From NCBI GenBank assembly GCA_003246265.1, contig QKAU01000065.1, forward strand, positions 28,019 to 92,018: 64,000 bases of DNA, in the 5' to 3' direction. Positions within the stretch are counted from its first letter, which is position 1; every line of letters starts with the position of its first letter. Shown piece after piece: positions 8,673 through 17,260 of the stretch. The DNA comes from Kiritimatiellales bacterium. GTDB lineage: Bacteria; Verrucomicrobiota; Kiritimatiellia; Kiritimatiellales; Pontiellaceae. Made by a program: the position numbers and the translations under genes. The notes beneath the pieces are model-generated. The model was not told where the DNA came from, did no database searches, and was given only the letters and a program-made list of their open reading frames with translations.

Positions 8673-8700
8673 TCCACGCATCAATTCCAAGGTGTCGGGA

Positions 8701-9537
8701 ATGGCAGCGCGCAAGAAGTTGAAAACCTACGCGAAACCGCAGTATGTGCGGGCGAAAAGGAAAGGCGGGGAGGGGTCCCTGCTGCCTCGTCGCGCCCTGA
8801 CCCTGGGGCTCCTCCTGCTGGTCGTGGCAGGCATCGTCTTCGGCATCGGGCAAGGATATGCCTGGATCAATCGCAAGCTCTTCTCGGAGAATCCCCGTTT
8901 CGAGATCCAGCACCTGGTCATCTCCTCCGACGGCAAGCTCTCCGAGGAGCGCATCCGCGAGTACACCGGCCTGCACGAGGGAACCAACCTGTTCGCCGTC
9001 TCCTTCCGGGAAATCGAGAAGAGCCTCGCCCAAGTGCCGCTGGTCGAATCGGTCGTGCTGGAGCGGAAGCTGCCCCACACCCTGACGGTCACGGTGAAGG
9101 AGCGGGTTGCGGTGGCGCGCATTTCCGGCCGGACCGAACGGAAGTTCCCCTACCTGGTCGACCGCTACGGCTACGTGCTCCCGCCCCGCCAGAACTCCGA
9201 GACCCTGCCCATGATCATGGGGCTGGAAAACGAGCCGGCGCTCAACACCCGGCTGGAGCATCCCGACGTGGAAACCGCGCTCAGGATCATCGCCATCTGC
9301 GACAGCAGCAGCTACCTGCGCAACTACGTGCGCCTGCTCAGCCTCGACGTACGCTATTCCGACTTCATCGACATGAGGCTCGAGGGCGGCATGCGCGTCC
9401 GCATGCCGCGCTATTCGCTCAAGCCGAAGCTGCAGAACCTGGCCACCGTCATCAAGATCGCCGCCGGGCAGGGGCAGCGCGTCAAGGAAGTCGACCTCAC
9501 CCTCGACTCGGGCAAGGTGCCCGTGACCTACTACTGA
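8701..9537 (+). CDS. ftsQ: Cell division protein FtsQ
   Basis: A 278-residue single-pass membrane protein: a basic cytoplasmic N-terminus, a membrane helix (ALTLGLLLLVVAGIVFGIG), a POTRA domain starting 'FEIQHLVISSDGKLSEERIREYTGL' and a beta domain. FtsQ links the early and late divisome. The ATG at 8701 has AAGG upstream; the track's GTG at 8692 is possible. It sits between ddl and ftsA in the classical order, which is strong support because FtsQ sequences diverge quickly. Confidence 0.88.
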   Translation: MAARKKLKTYAKPQYVRAKRKGGEGSLLPRRALTLGLLLLVVAGIVFGIGQGYAWINRKLFSENPRFEIQHLVISSDGKLSEERIREYTGLHEGTNLFAVSFREIEKSLAQVPLVESVVLERKLPHTLTVTVKERVAVARISGRTERKFPYLVDRYGYVLPPRQNSETLPMIMGLENEPALNTRLEHPDVETALRIIAICDSSSYLRNYVRLLSLDVRYSDFIDMRLEGGMRVRMPRYSLKPKLQNLATVIKIAAGQGQRVKEVDLTLDSGKVPVTYY

Positions 9538-9549
9538 TTCCGGAGCGCC

Positions 9550-10773
9550 ATGTCCATCGAAGCAACCGCCGTCTTGGAGATAGGGACCAGCCATGTGCGC
9601 GTGCTGGTGGGCGAACTGCGCGACGACGGCATCGTAACCGTGATCGCCCTGGGCGAAGCGCCTTCCAAGGGCATCCGCAAGGGGGAGATCGTCAACCGCG
9701 ACGACGTGGTCGCCAGCGTGCGCAAGGCGATCAAGGCCGCGGAGGAGAACCGGCGCAAGAGCATCCACTCCGTTGTGCTGGTGACTTCGGCGGGGCAGGC
9801 CGAGGACAAGCGCAGCACGGGGATCCACCGACTGGTGGATCCGGTCGACAACCGTCTCGCGGAAATCTCGCAGGAGGATGTGGCGGAAGTGCTGGAGATC
9901 GCCCGCAAGGTAGCCCTTCCCGACAATCGCATCAAGCTGCATACGCTGCAGCAGTATTTCCAGGTGGACGACATGCTCGGGGTGATCCACCCCGTCGGCA
10001 TGACCGGCGAGGAGCTGCGCGCCGACATGCTTACCATCCACGGCAAGCGGAGCTCGGTCGACAACTTCCGCAAGATTGTCGATGATGCGCCGATCGAATG
10101 CACGGATGCCGTCTTCAGCGGCCTCTGCACGGCCATCGCCGTCGTCAACGAGGAGCAGAAGAAGGCCGGAGCGCTCGTGATCGACATCGGCGGCGGCACG
10201 ACGGACTACGTCTTCTACCAGGACGGCTTCATCCAGGCCGCCGGGTCGTTCGCGCTCGGGGGCGGCCATGTTACGAACGACATCGCCGTGGGGCTGCAGA
10301 TTCCGGCCAGCCAGGCGGAGATGGTGAAATGCCGGGATGGCAGTGCGCTGACAAACCTCATGGAGCGCGACCACAACCTTTCCATCCCTGCGGTCCAAGG
10401 CTTCAGCAGCAAGATGGTCCGGGCGGTTACGCTCAACACGATCATCAATGCCCGCATGGAGGAGATCTTCACGCTGGTGAAGGACCGCATCGACGCGCAA
10501 TGCCCCAACGCCCCGCTCGGGGCGGGCGTCCTGCTGACGGGCGGCGGTGCCTTCCTCAATGGCGCACGCGACCTGGGGCAGAAGGTATTCAACGTTCCAT
10601 GCATGCACGGCAAGCCGTTCGATGTGCAGGGACTGCCGTCAGCCAAGGAGGGGCCGCTCTACGCAAGCCATGTCGGCGCGATCCGCTACGCGGCCTCGCT
10701 GCGCCACGTCGAGGAAAAGGTTCCGCTGGGACGGCGGCTGGTTCGGGTGCTGTGGGGAGGTGCGCATGAGTGA
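9550..10773 (+). CDS. ftsA: Cell division protein FtsA
   Basis: FtsA is an actin-like ATPase that tethers FtsZ to the inner membrane. The 407 residues show 'AVLEIGTSHVRVLVGEL' (phosphate 1), 'VIDIGGGTTDYVFYQDG' (phosphate 2) and 'VLLTGGGAFLNGARDLG' (adenosine motif). It ends in a basic, hydrophobic helix-like tail (PLGRRLVRVLWGG) fit for membrane binding. The ftsZ start overlaps its stop by eight bases, so the two are translationally coupled. Confidence 0.94.
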   Translation: MSIEATAVLEIGTSHVRVLVGELRDDGIVTVIALGEAPSKGIRKGEIVNRDDVVASVRKAIKAAEENRRKSIHSVVLVTSAGQAEDKRSTGIHRLVDPVDNRLAEISQEDVAEVLEIARKVALPDNRIKLHTLQQYFQVDDMLGVIHPVGMTGEELRADMLTIHGKRSSVDNFRKIVDDAPIECTDAVFSGLCTAIAVVNEEQKKAGALVIDIGGGTTDYVFYQDGFIQAAGSFALGGGHVTNDIAVGLQIPASQAEMVKCRDGSALTNLMERDHNLSIPAVQGFSSKMVRAVTLNTIINARMEEIFTLVKDRIDAQCPNAPLGAGVLLTGGGAFLNGARDLGQKVFNVPCMHGKPFDVQGLPSAKEGPLYASHVGAIRYAASLRHVEEKVPLGRRLVRVLWGGAHE

Positions 10774-11911
10774 ATCCGCCGCGAATGATCTGCCGCTGGT
10801 CCGGCCGCCGCGCATCCTGGTGATGGGGGTGGGCAGCAGCGGCGCGCGCACTGTCTCGGGAATGAAGAGGCTCAACCCCACCTTGCCCGTTGCGGTGGTC
10901 GACACCGACACCCGGGTGCTGGACGCCCTCTCCGTCGAGCAGAAGATCCACGTGGGCGCATCGACCACCAGTGGGTTCAGCGCGGGGGGCGATGTCGAAC
11001 TGGGACGCCAGGCGATCGAGAAGGACTCCTCGAATATCCGACGGCTGTTGCGCCATGTCGACCTGCTTGTGCTGGTGGCGGGATTCGGCGGCGGAACGGG
11101 CTCGGGGGCCGTTCCCGTCATCGCCCGCATTGCGCGCGAAGCGGGTACGCTGGTGCTCTGCATGGTGGGCATGCCTTTCGCCTTCGAAGGGAAGCAGATC
11201 GCCCGCATCGCCGAAGAGGCGCTCAAGCGTACCCGTACGCATGCCGACGCCATCATCCGCATCCCCAATGAACGACTGATCGACCGCTCAGAGGCCGACC
11301 TTCCCGCCGAAAAGGCCTTTTCCCGCAGCCAGCAGTTGATGGCCGACGCGCTCTTCGCCCTTCAGCGCCTGCTGGCCAGCAAGGGCGTGGTGGACCTCGA
11401 TTTCGCCTGCATCCAGACCATGCTGCGCAACTGCGACGGCTTCTGCCACCTGGCGACCGCGGATGGATCCGGTCCGGATCGGGCGGGGCAGGTGGCGCAG
11501 GCGCTGACGGCCCATCCCCTGCTCAACGGCGGCAAGCTGCTGGGCAGCGCGGCCGGTCTGGTGCTAGGCCTGACCGGGGGGCCGGACCTGCGGCTTAGCG
11601 AGATCGAAACGGTCATGGAGCGCATCCACGCGACGCTTCCGGAAGAGGTGTGGATGAACTTTGGCGTGGTGCTCGACCCTGCGTTCGAGGGGCGGTTGGC
11701 GCTGTTGGCGCTGGTGGCCGAGCAGTGGAAGGAGCCGCTGGTGGATGCGGCAGGGCGGCAGACCTTTTTCCGCTACGACCGGGGGCAGGGTGAACTTCCA
11801 CTGGAGCTGGTGGGCAAGGGGGAGTTCGCGCAGGTCGATCCCACCATCCACAACAACCAGGACCTGGACGTGCCCACCTACATCCGGCGGGACATCAAGC
11901 TGCCGCGCTGA
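10766..11911 (+). CDS. ftsZ: Divergent cell division GTPase FtsZ
   Basis: The start is the ATG at 10766 inside the ftsA end, giving 381 residues. The tubulin signature reads 'GFGGGTGSGAVPVIARIA', and the C-terminal tail 'DLDVPTYIRRDIKLPR' matches the FtsA-binding peptide of FtsZ. Other conserved spots deviate: the T1 loop is 'GVGSSGAR', the usual NTD is 'VVDTDTR', and the T7 catalytic loop (NVDFADV in E. coli) is 'DLDFACI', so the second catalytic Asp is Cys215. It follows ftsA, so it is the cell's divisome FtsZ unless a second copy lies elsewhere. Confidence 0.92.
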   Translation: MSESAANDLPLVRPPRILVMGVGSSGARTVSGMKRLNPTLPVAVVDTDTRVLDALSVEQKIHVGASTTSGFSAGGDVELGRQAIEKDSSNIRRLLRHVDLLVLVAGFGGGTGSGAVPVIARIAREAGTLVLCMVGMPFAFEGKQIARIAEEALKRTRTHADAIIRIPNERLIDRSEADLPAEKAFSRSQQLMADALFALQRLLASKGVVDLDFACIQTMLRNCDGFCHLATADGSGPDRAGQVAQALTAHPLLNGGKLLGSAAGLVLGLTGGPDLRLSEIETVMERIHATLPEEVWMNFGVVLDPAFEGRLALLALVAEQWKEPLVDAAGRQTFFRYDRGQGELPLELVGKGEFAQVDPTIHNNQDLDVPTYIRRDIKLPR

Positions 11912-11913
11912 CG

Positions 11914-12537
11914 CTACTGCATGAAGTAGTTGGTGGCCCGCTCGGTGCCGATGGTGGTGGAGGGGCCGTGGCCCGGATAGACGGAGACCTCGTCGGGCAG
12001 CTGCTTCAGCTTGTTGAGTGATTCCTTGAGCTGCCTCGGATTCCCCCCGGGAAGATCGGTGCGTCCGCAGGATCCCTTGAATAGCGTATCGCCCGCAATC
12101 AGCACTCCGCCTTCCGGAAACAGGAGGCAGCACGAACCCGGCGTATGGCCCGGGGTTTCGATGCATTGGAAGTGCAGATCGCCATACATCCAATCCTTGC
12201 GGCTCTCGAGCGGTTCGAATCCATCGCACTCCGGCCGTTTTGGGACGGCATAGTAGGGCTCGATCCGGTTCAGCGGTCCGAAGGCCCAGGCGAGATCGAG
12301 CGAATGCATTGCTATGGGGGCGGGATGGCGGGTGTGGAGCTCGGCGAGGGCGTTGATGTGGTCGGCGTGGCCGTGGGTGCAGACATAGGCGGCCACGTGG
12401 ATCCGGTTCGCTTCAAGGCGGCGGGCAATCACCTCGGAATCGCATCCCGGGTCGAAGACGATCGCCTGCTGCGCCGAGCCCCAGGCCAGGTAGCAGATCT
12501 CCTGGAAAGGGCCGGTGGGAATGCCTTCGATCTTCAT
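11914..12537 (-). CDS. Metallo-beta-lactamase-fold hydrolase (glyoxalase II-like)
   Basis: 207 residues with the metal motif 'HGHADHINAL' and later histidines in 'ETPGHTPGSCC' and 'VYPGHGPSTTIG', plus the Asp of 'IAGDTLFKGSCGRTDLPGG'. This matches the small YcbL/glyoxalase-II-like branch of the fold, which hydrolyses thioesters. The substrate is unknown. Its start overlaps the stop of the gspM-like gene by four bases (ATGA), so it is the last gene of that operon, although no role in secretion is evident. It ends two bases from the ftsZ stop. Confidence 0.87.
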   Translation of the reverse strand: MKIEGIPTGPFQEICYLAWGSAQQAIVFDPGCDSEVIARRLEANRIHVAAYVCTHGHADHINALAELHTRHPAPIAMHSLDLAWAFGPLNRIEPYYAVPKRPECDGFEPLESRKDWMYGDLHFQCIETPGHTPGSCCLLFPEGGVLIAGDTLFKGSCGRTDLPGGNPRQLKESLNKLKQLPDEVSVYPGHGPSTTIGTERATNYFMQ

Positions 12538-13070
12538 GGGGCCGGCTTGCGGGTATAGGCGCAGTGGATGACCATGCTGCCCTTTAGCTGGCCGCTGTTC
12601 TGCCCGACCGGCTGGACGGTAAGCGTGCGCACATCGTACCGCACGCCCTGCCGCTGCAGGTCGGCCAGGAAGTCTACCATCGCCTCGAGCGACCCGTTCC
12701 AGCTGCAGTTGATGCCCAGCTCGAACAGGTCGCCGGTGGGCTTTTCGGCGTAGGGTTGGCTGCGGGTGATCTCCATGCCGTACTGGTCGGCGAATGCCTT
12801 GATCGTCTTCATCAGCTCAGGTGAAACCGTGCGCCCCCCGTCTTCGAAGACGCGCAGGTCCTGCTGCAGCTCGTTGAGCTCGCCCACCCAGTTCTCCTGC
12901 ATCTTGATGGCGTTCTCGTGGAAGCCGATCTGCTGCCGGATCTTTTCGATTTCGGACTTCTGCGCCCGCCACTCCTCCATCCTGCGGTCGACGACGTACC
13001 AGGTGCCGCCGAACAGCAGGCAGGCCAGCGTGGCCACGCCGAGGATCATCTCGCGTTCGGAAATCTTCAT
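12534..13070 (-). CDS. GspM/PilO-like secretion assembly protein
   Basis: Within a longer track ORF, the real start is the ATG at 13070, which overlaps the previous stop (ATGA). The 178-residue protein has an N-terminal membrane helix (MILGVATLACLLFGGTWYVV), a coiled-coil segment (about 30-75) and a ferredoxin-like C-terminal domain with 'ELGINCSWNGSLEAMVDFLADLQRQGV'. This layout is that of PilO/GspM, which pairs with the PilN/GspL protein in the inner-membrane platform. The preceding gene is the GspL-like partner. Confidence 0.78.
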   Translation of the reverse strand: MKISEREMILGVATLACLLFGGTWYVVDRRMEEWRAQKSEIEKIRQQIGFHENAIKMQENWVGELNELQQDLRVFEDGGRTVSPELMKTIKAFADQYGMEITRSQPYAEKPTGDLFELGINCSWNGSLEAMVDFLADLQRQGVRYDVRTLTVQPVGQNSGQLKGSMVIHCAYTRKPAP

Positions 13071-14461
13071 GACTCCTCCTCGACGGCTGGCAGGTCGAGC
13101 GTGACCGAGAAGACGGAGCGGCGTCCTTCCTTCGTAGCCTTCGTGTTGACCGACTGGTCCTTGAGGCGGGTGAACAGCTTGGATCCGGTCAAGGCCTCGA
13201 AATAGTTGTAGACCAGGTCGTCGCTTTCGGCGGTGCCGCGCAGGGAGACGCCCTTGCCCTTGGTGTAGTTGAAGGTGACGAACTCGATGTCGCCGAACGG
13301 GAGGAGCCGGGTGGTCTCCCTCAGGCACTCCAGCGCGGAATCGGATCGGTCGGTGTAGATCTTGAGCGCCTTGAGCTTCTGCCGGTTCTCCAGGGCCTGC
13401 CGGGCCTTCGGGGCGATGGTGGCGGCCTGCTTGCGGACCGATTCCAGCTGGAGGTTGCGGATCTGGAAGATGGTGAAGAAGACCAGCGAGACAACGAGCC
13501 ATGTCCCTGCGATGCCGGCAGAGATGAAGGCATACTTGCGGCGCAGCTGCTGCCACTTCTGGAGGTCGATCCATTCCTGCGGGATGAGTTCGATGCGGTT
13601 GCCGGTGTCCTGCGCCCGCCGGACGATCCCTTCAGAGAGCGACGGCAGGATTGCAAGATCCTGCGTTTCGACACGCAGGCCGGTCTTCGCCGACAGTTTG
13701 GCCTGCAGGGTGGAGGGAACGCCCCCGAAGCTCCAGAGCTGGAACGAGGCGGGGGCGGACAGGTCGTACTCGGTATCCAGCACGGTCAGCGTATAGGCGA
13801 TGTCCTGGGTCAGTTCATCGACAACATCGGCATCGCCCAGATGCGACTGCAGGGAGCGGATGGCCAACGGTCGGCCATCGCGGAGAACGACCAGTTCGAG
13901 CTCCATGCCGTCGTCGATCACCATGACCGCGCAGCCTTCCGCCTGGAGGAGCGCCTGGTCGCGCATGAGGCGCAACCATCCGAGCACGCGGACATCGATG
14001 CTGTGGATATGGACCCCCTTGCGGCCGAAGGCCTCTCCAATGGCGTCGATTCTCTCGCGCTTTGCGGCCGCCATGAGGACAAGGGCCTCTTCTTCGCCGG
14101 ATTCCAGCACCTCGTGGGCGACGGCCAGCTGGTCTAGGGGGAAGGGGGAGGCCTTGTCGACCTGGAAGCCGACCATGGAGGCGATCTCCCCCCGATCGGC
14201 CGTGGGGAACCGCACCGTCCGCAGCAGCAGCTCGGAGGTGGGCATCGCCACCGAAAGGTCGCCCTTGAGCGTTTCCGCAACCGCAGTGTCCGCAGGATCG
14301 GATTCCGGTGCCTCTCCTTCCAGGGCGATCGCGTCGATGAACAGGGGTAGCCGCCCCTGGCCGCATGGCTCGGGACCTTCGGGGCGCAGCTTCAGGCTGG
14401 TCCACTCGAAACCGTCGGCCGTACGGCAGGCCGCCGTTATGATCTTTTCGCTAATTCGCAT
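13067..14461 (-). CDS. GspL-like protein (PilM-PilN type fusion)
   Basis: 464 residues. The first ~290 residues look like an actin-like PilM/GspL cytoplasmic domain ('TSELLLRTVRFPTADRGEIASMVGFQVD', 'VMVIDDGMELELVVLRDG'). A membrane helix follows near residue 320 (YAFISAGIAGTWLVVSLVFF), then a coiled-coil and a PilN-like periplasmic part. In type II secretion GspL anchors the GspE ATPase to the inner membrane. It overlaps gspK by 11 bases upstream and gspM by four downstream. Confidence 0.8.
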   Translation of the reverse strand: MRISEKIITAACRTADGFEWTSLKLRPEGPEPCGQGRLPLFIDAIALEGEAPESDPADTAVAETLKGDLSVAMPTSELLLRTVRFPTADRGEIASMVGFQVDKASPFPLDQLAVAHEVLESGEEEALVLMAAAKRERIDAIGEAFGRKGVHIHSIDVRVLGWLRLMRDQALLQAEGCAVMVIDDGMELELVVLRDGRPLAIRSLQSHLGDADVVDELTQDIAYTLTVLDTEYDLSAPASFQLWSFGGVPSTLQAKLSAKTGLRVETQDLAILPSLSEGIVRRAQDTGNRIELIPQEWIDLQKWQQLRRKYAFISAGIAGTWLVVSLVFFTIFQIRNLQLESVRKQAATIAPKARQALENRQKLKALKIYTDRSDSALECLRETTRLLPFGDIEFVTFNYTKGKGVSLRGTAESDDLVYNYFEALTGSKLFTRLKDQSVNTKATKEGRRSVFSVTLDLPAVEEES

Positions 14462-15464
14462 TTTTCCCGACCGGCCCCTCGCTCCAGTAGACGACCGCCG
14501 ATCCGGCGTCCTTCAGGAGGAAGATGCATTCGATTCTAAACTGGTTGCCGTATAGTTCGCCGATAGACGTTACCTTTACGAAATTACTTTGCAATTTAAA
14601 TTTGTTCGGGTCGGCCCCCACGTCGTTCAGGTTCCTGATGCCGTCGTCGAGCGTGCCCTCCTCTCCGTCCAGTCCCATGCGGGTCTCGAGGACCCCGGCC
14701 AGCTCCCAATCCTCGTATTCGGCGTAGCTGAGCAGCAGGTTGGTGCTGGCTGTGTTGAGATTCACTTTGCCATCGCCCCAAACGGTCAGGATGTCGGCAA
14801 CGCCGGTAATGGCTTCGCTCTCCTCGTCGGCCGGCTTGCCGTACAGCACGTCGGGACCCCAGCTCTTGATGTAGAGCAACTCCTCGACGCTGTCGAGCGG
14901 CCCGTTTTTCACGGGATAGCCCCGTTCCTCGTAGAACGGGTCGTCCGACTCGGCGCCGTTAAGGCCATGGAGGTCGTTGTCGTCGATCCAGTCTTCGAGA
15001 CAGTCGATCATGGCGTCCCATTCCGTCGAGGGCACGTTGGCCATATCGAAGATTTCGAGCCACTGGTCGCGGGTCAGCAGGTTGGCATTGCGTCCGGATT
15101 CCGCCGCCTCGATGGTGACGGTGAACTTGCCGCCCTCCTCCAACTCGATGCTTGAGGTGGTGGAGAGTCCCCGCTGGACATAGAGTGCCGCCTGCATGAA
15201 GCCGTCGCGGTCTTCCGCCATGTCCTCGATCTCCAGCTCCTTGGCGGTGCGGCGGGTGTCGAGGATGGCCCGGGCGTACTCGATGCCGGAGCGCGCCAGC
15301 ATTTCGGCGTGGAACTTCTTCTTCTTGAAAGAGATGAGCATCGATTCGAGTTTCACCTCGAAGGCAAAGGAGCCGACGATCAGCGAAAGGATGATCATGA
15401 CCCAGAGGGCCGCCAGGAGGGCGGCACCCTCTTTCTTCCGGTAGGCTGGACGGGGGGCATGCAT
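14451..15464 (-). CDS. gspK: Type II secretion minor pseudopilin GspK
   Basis: 337 residues. The N-terminus 'KKEGAALLAALWVMIILSLIVGSFAFEVK' is a prepilin-like signal that lacks the usual Glu5, as is known for GspK. 'LARSGIEYARAILD' and the large globular domain with 'MIDCLEDWIDDNDL' and 'KVNLNTAS' (a helix-hairpin-helix-like segment) are GspK hallmarks. GspK caps the pseudopilus tip together with GspI and GspJ, which are encoded just upstream in the same operon. Confidence 0.88.
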   Translation of the reverse strand: MHAPRPAYRKKEGAALLAALWVMIILSLIVGSFAFEVKLESMLISFKKKKFHAEMLARSGIEYARAILDTRRTAKELEIEDMAEDRDGFMQAALYVQRGLSTTSSIELEEGGKFTVTIEAAESGRNANLLTRDQWLEIFDMANVPSTEWDAMIDCLEDWIDDNDLHGLNGAESDDPFYEERGYPVKNGPLDSVEELLYIKSWGPDVLYGKPADEESEAITGVADILTVWGDGKVNLNTASTNLLLSYAEYEDWELAGVLETRMGLDGEEGTLDDGIRNLNDVGADPNKFKLQSNFVKVTSIGELYGNQFRIECIFLLKDAGSAVVYWSEGPVGKNAN

Positions 15465-15467
15465 GTG

Positions 15468-16247
15468 TCAGGGCGCCGCCTTTTGCGGGGCGGGAGTGGG
15501 GGCCTGGCCGCCGTCGGAGGCCTTGCCCGCCGCGGAGGCCCCGAGGGTCGGTCCGGAAAGCCGTGCGGCAAGCGACTCGTAGACGGGCGGCTCGATCACC
15601 CGGGAGAAGACCACGGGATCGTCGCCGCTGGCTTCGTCGGCCACGTAGAAGAGGGAAAGGTGGATGCGTTCGGGGATGCTGTTTTCCGGGGTCCATTCCT
15701 CGCTCCAGTCCTCCGTCTCCTTGTCCCAGAAGAGGATCTCGAGACCGCGGATCGCACGGGAAACGAGAATCGGCTCGGCTTCGAAGGCATCTTCGAATTC
15801 CTCCTCGTCGGCAATGGCCGGCATGGGCAGGGCGAAGAGGGCGGGGTCGCCGTATTCGTCGTCATCGATGAAGAGCCTGATGCGGTGGGGGCCCGAAACG
15901 TAGGGGGATCCGTCCGGCATGAAGGCGCCGCTCGCCGTGACGAAGCTGATCATGTCGGTGGGCAGCCCGCCCGCGTTGCTCTTTTCGAAGCGGAAGGCAT
16001 ACACCTTGCGCGGATTGGTGAAATAGATGGTCGAGTTGAGTGCCGAAGCCAACTGGCCCATGGCGAAATCCCCATGCTCAATGGCATCGAGCACTTCCGT
16101 GCCCCGTTTCCACCCGTGGATGGTGCCCGTGAAGGCATTGAAGGCGATCGACATCGCGATCGTCAGGATGACGATGGCCACGATCATCTCGAGCAGGGTG
16201 AAGCCCGAGCGCATCAGGCGATGGTCTCTGTATTCGCAAGGGCTCAT
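15468..16247 (-). CDS. gspJ: Type II secretion minor pseudopilin GspJ
   Basis: The start at 16247 is chosen because it overlaps the gspI stop in an ATGA; an internal ATG at 16214 is possible. The product of about 259 residues has 'RSGFTLLEMIVAIVILTIAMSIAFNAF', a class III prepilin signal, and a long beta-rich body with 'TEVLDAIEHGDFAMGQLASAL', as in GspJ. It is predicted to form the pseudopilus tip with GspI and GspK. The C-terminus ends in an Ala/Pro-rich tail. Confidence 0.83.
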   Translation of the reverse strand: MSPCEYRDHRLMRSGFTLLEMIVAIVILTIAMSIAFNAFTGTIHGWKRGTEVLDAIEHGDFAMGQLASALNSTIYFTNPRKVYAFRFEKSNAGGLPTDMISFVTASGAFMPDGSPYVSGPHRIRLFIDDDEYGDPALFALPMPAIADEEEFEDAFEAEPILVSRAIRGLEILFWDKETEDWSEEWTPENSIPERIHLSLFYVADEASGDDPVVFSRVIEPPVYESLAARLSGPTLGASAAGKASDGGQAPTPAPQKAAP

Positions 16248-16654
16248 GTTCTGCTCGTCACGCTTTCGGCCTTGGGTTCGTATCGGTAGACGGTGACCTC
16301 CTCGAAGGCATCGCGGCCGCGTTCCGACCACTCTATGCGGGTGGTGACCATGAAGAGGCCCGGCCGTTCCTCCGCATCGACCATCGTCACTTCGCGCTGC
16401 CACGTGTAGCCCGGGGTGTCGTCGAACGTGCCGGTCTCCGAGGTCTCGTCGATCTCCTCGGCCGTGATGGGGAACTCGATCTCCACGCGCTGGATGAGGG
16501 CATGGGCCGTTTCGCGGTTACGGGCCGTGCGGACCACGGCGAGGCAGCGCGACATGGCCATCATCATCGCGGAAACGCCCACGCTCAGGATGATCAGGGC
16601 GATGAGCACCTCGATGAGGGTCAGACCGTGCTTGGATGCGGGACGTTTTTCCAT
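16244..16654 (-). CDS. gspI: Type II secretion minor pseudopilin GspI
   Basis: A 136-residue protein beginning 'KHGLTLIEVLIALIILSVGVSAMMMAMSRC', a class III prepilin signal with Gly-Leu cleavage and Glu5. 'RTARNRETAHALIQRVEIE' resembles the GspI segment after the N-terminal helix. It is the first gene of the tightly overlapping gspI-J-K-L-M-hydrolase operon, and the 200 bases upstream separate it from the divergent DUF4870 gene. Confidence 0.85.
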   Translation of the reverse strand: MEKRPASKHGLTLIEVLIALIILSVGVSAMMMAMSRCLAVVRTARNRETAHALIQRVEIEFPITAEEIDETSETGTFDDTPGYTWQREVTMVDAEERPGLFMVTTRIEWSERGRDAFEEVTVYRYEPKAESVTSRT

Positions 16655-16854
16655 GGATTCGGTTCAGCCACTATGCCCAAACAGGCGCACGGAACAAAGA
16701 CAATCATCACCTGCTTTTATTTCATGGAATCTTGCCCAGACAGGGAGCAACCCCCTGTTTCCCGTGGGAATCGCTTGGAAATATGGAAATCGGGTTTGCG
16801 GCCCCGGCTGTGTGCCGCTATCTTTCGAGGCTCATCCTCAACGGGGGCAGGACC

Positions 16855-17244
16855 ATGGAATACGATGCCTATGAAAGCAGTGCGGAACAGACCGGAAACG
16901 GACCCTCGAAATCGGAGCGCCAGTGGGCCATGGGATGCCACCTTATCGCCCTGGCCGGGCATCTGCTGCCGATTGCGAGCATCATCGGCCCCCTGGTGCT
17001 TTGGCTGATCAAGCGGGAGGATGGGGCGTTCATCGACGAGCAGGGCAAGGAATCGCTCAACTTCCAGATCTCGATCCTGGTCTACTATTGCATCAGTTTT
17101 GTCCTGATCCCCCTGCTCGGGCTAGGATTGCTGTTGCTGGGGGTGGTGGCGGTGTTCGACCTGGTCTGCATCCTCGTTGCGGCCGTAAAGGTCAGCGAGG
17201 GGCGCCATTACCGCTACCCCATGTGCCTACGTTTGATCAACTAG
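16855..17244 (+). CDS. DUF4870 membrane protein
   Basis: The ATG at 16855 with GGGGGCAGG upstream gives 129 residues; the track frame begins too early. 'MGCHLIALAGHLLPIASIIGPLVLWLIKREDGAFIDEQGKESLNFQISI' is the signature of the DUF4870/Tic20-like small membrane proteins, with three membrane segments and a short C-terminal tail. The function of the family is unknown. folD follows 16 bases downstream. Confidence 0.82.
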   Translation: MEYDAYESSAEQTGNGPSKSERQWAMGCHLIALAGHLLPIASIIGPLVLWLIKREDGAFIDEQGKESLNFQISILVYYCISFVLIPLLGLGLLLLGVVAVFDLVCILVAAVKVSEGRHYRYPMCLRLIN

Positions 17245-17260
17245 CCAGAAGGGAATCGCT

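Noticed and set aside
8578-10608. A 676-residue minus-strand ORF
   Set aside because: It lies antisense to ftsQ and ftsA, has no domain and a composition typical of GC-rich shadow frames.
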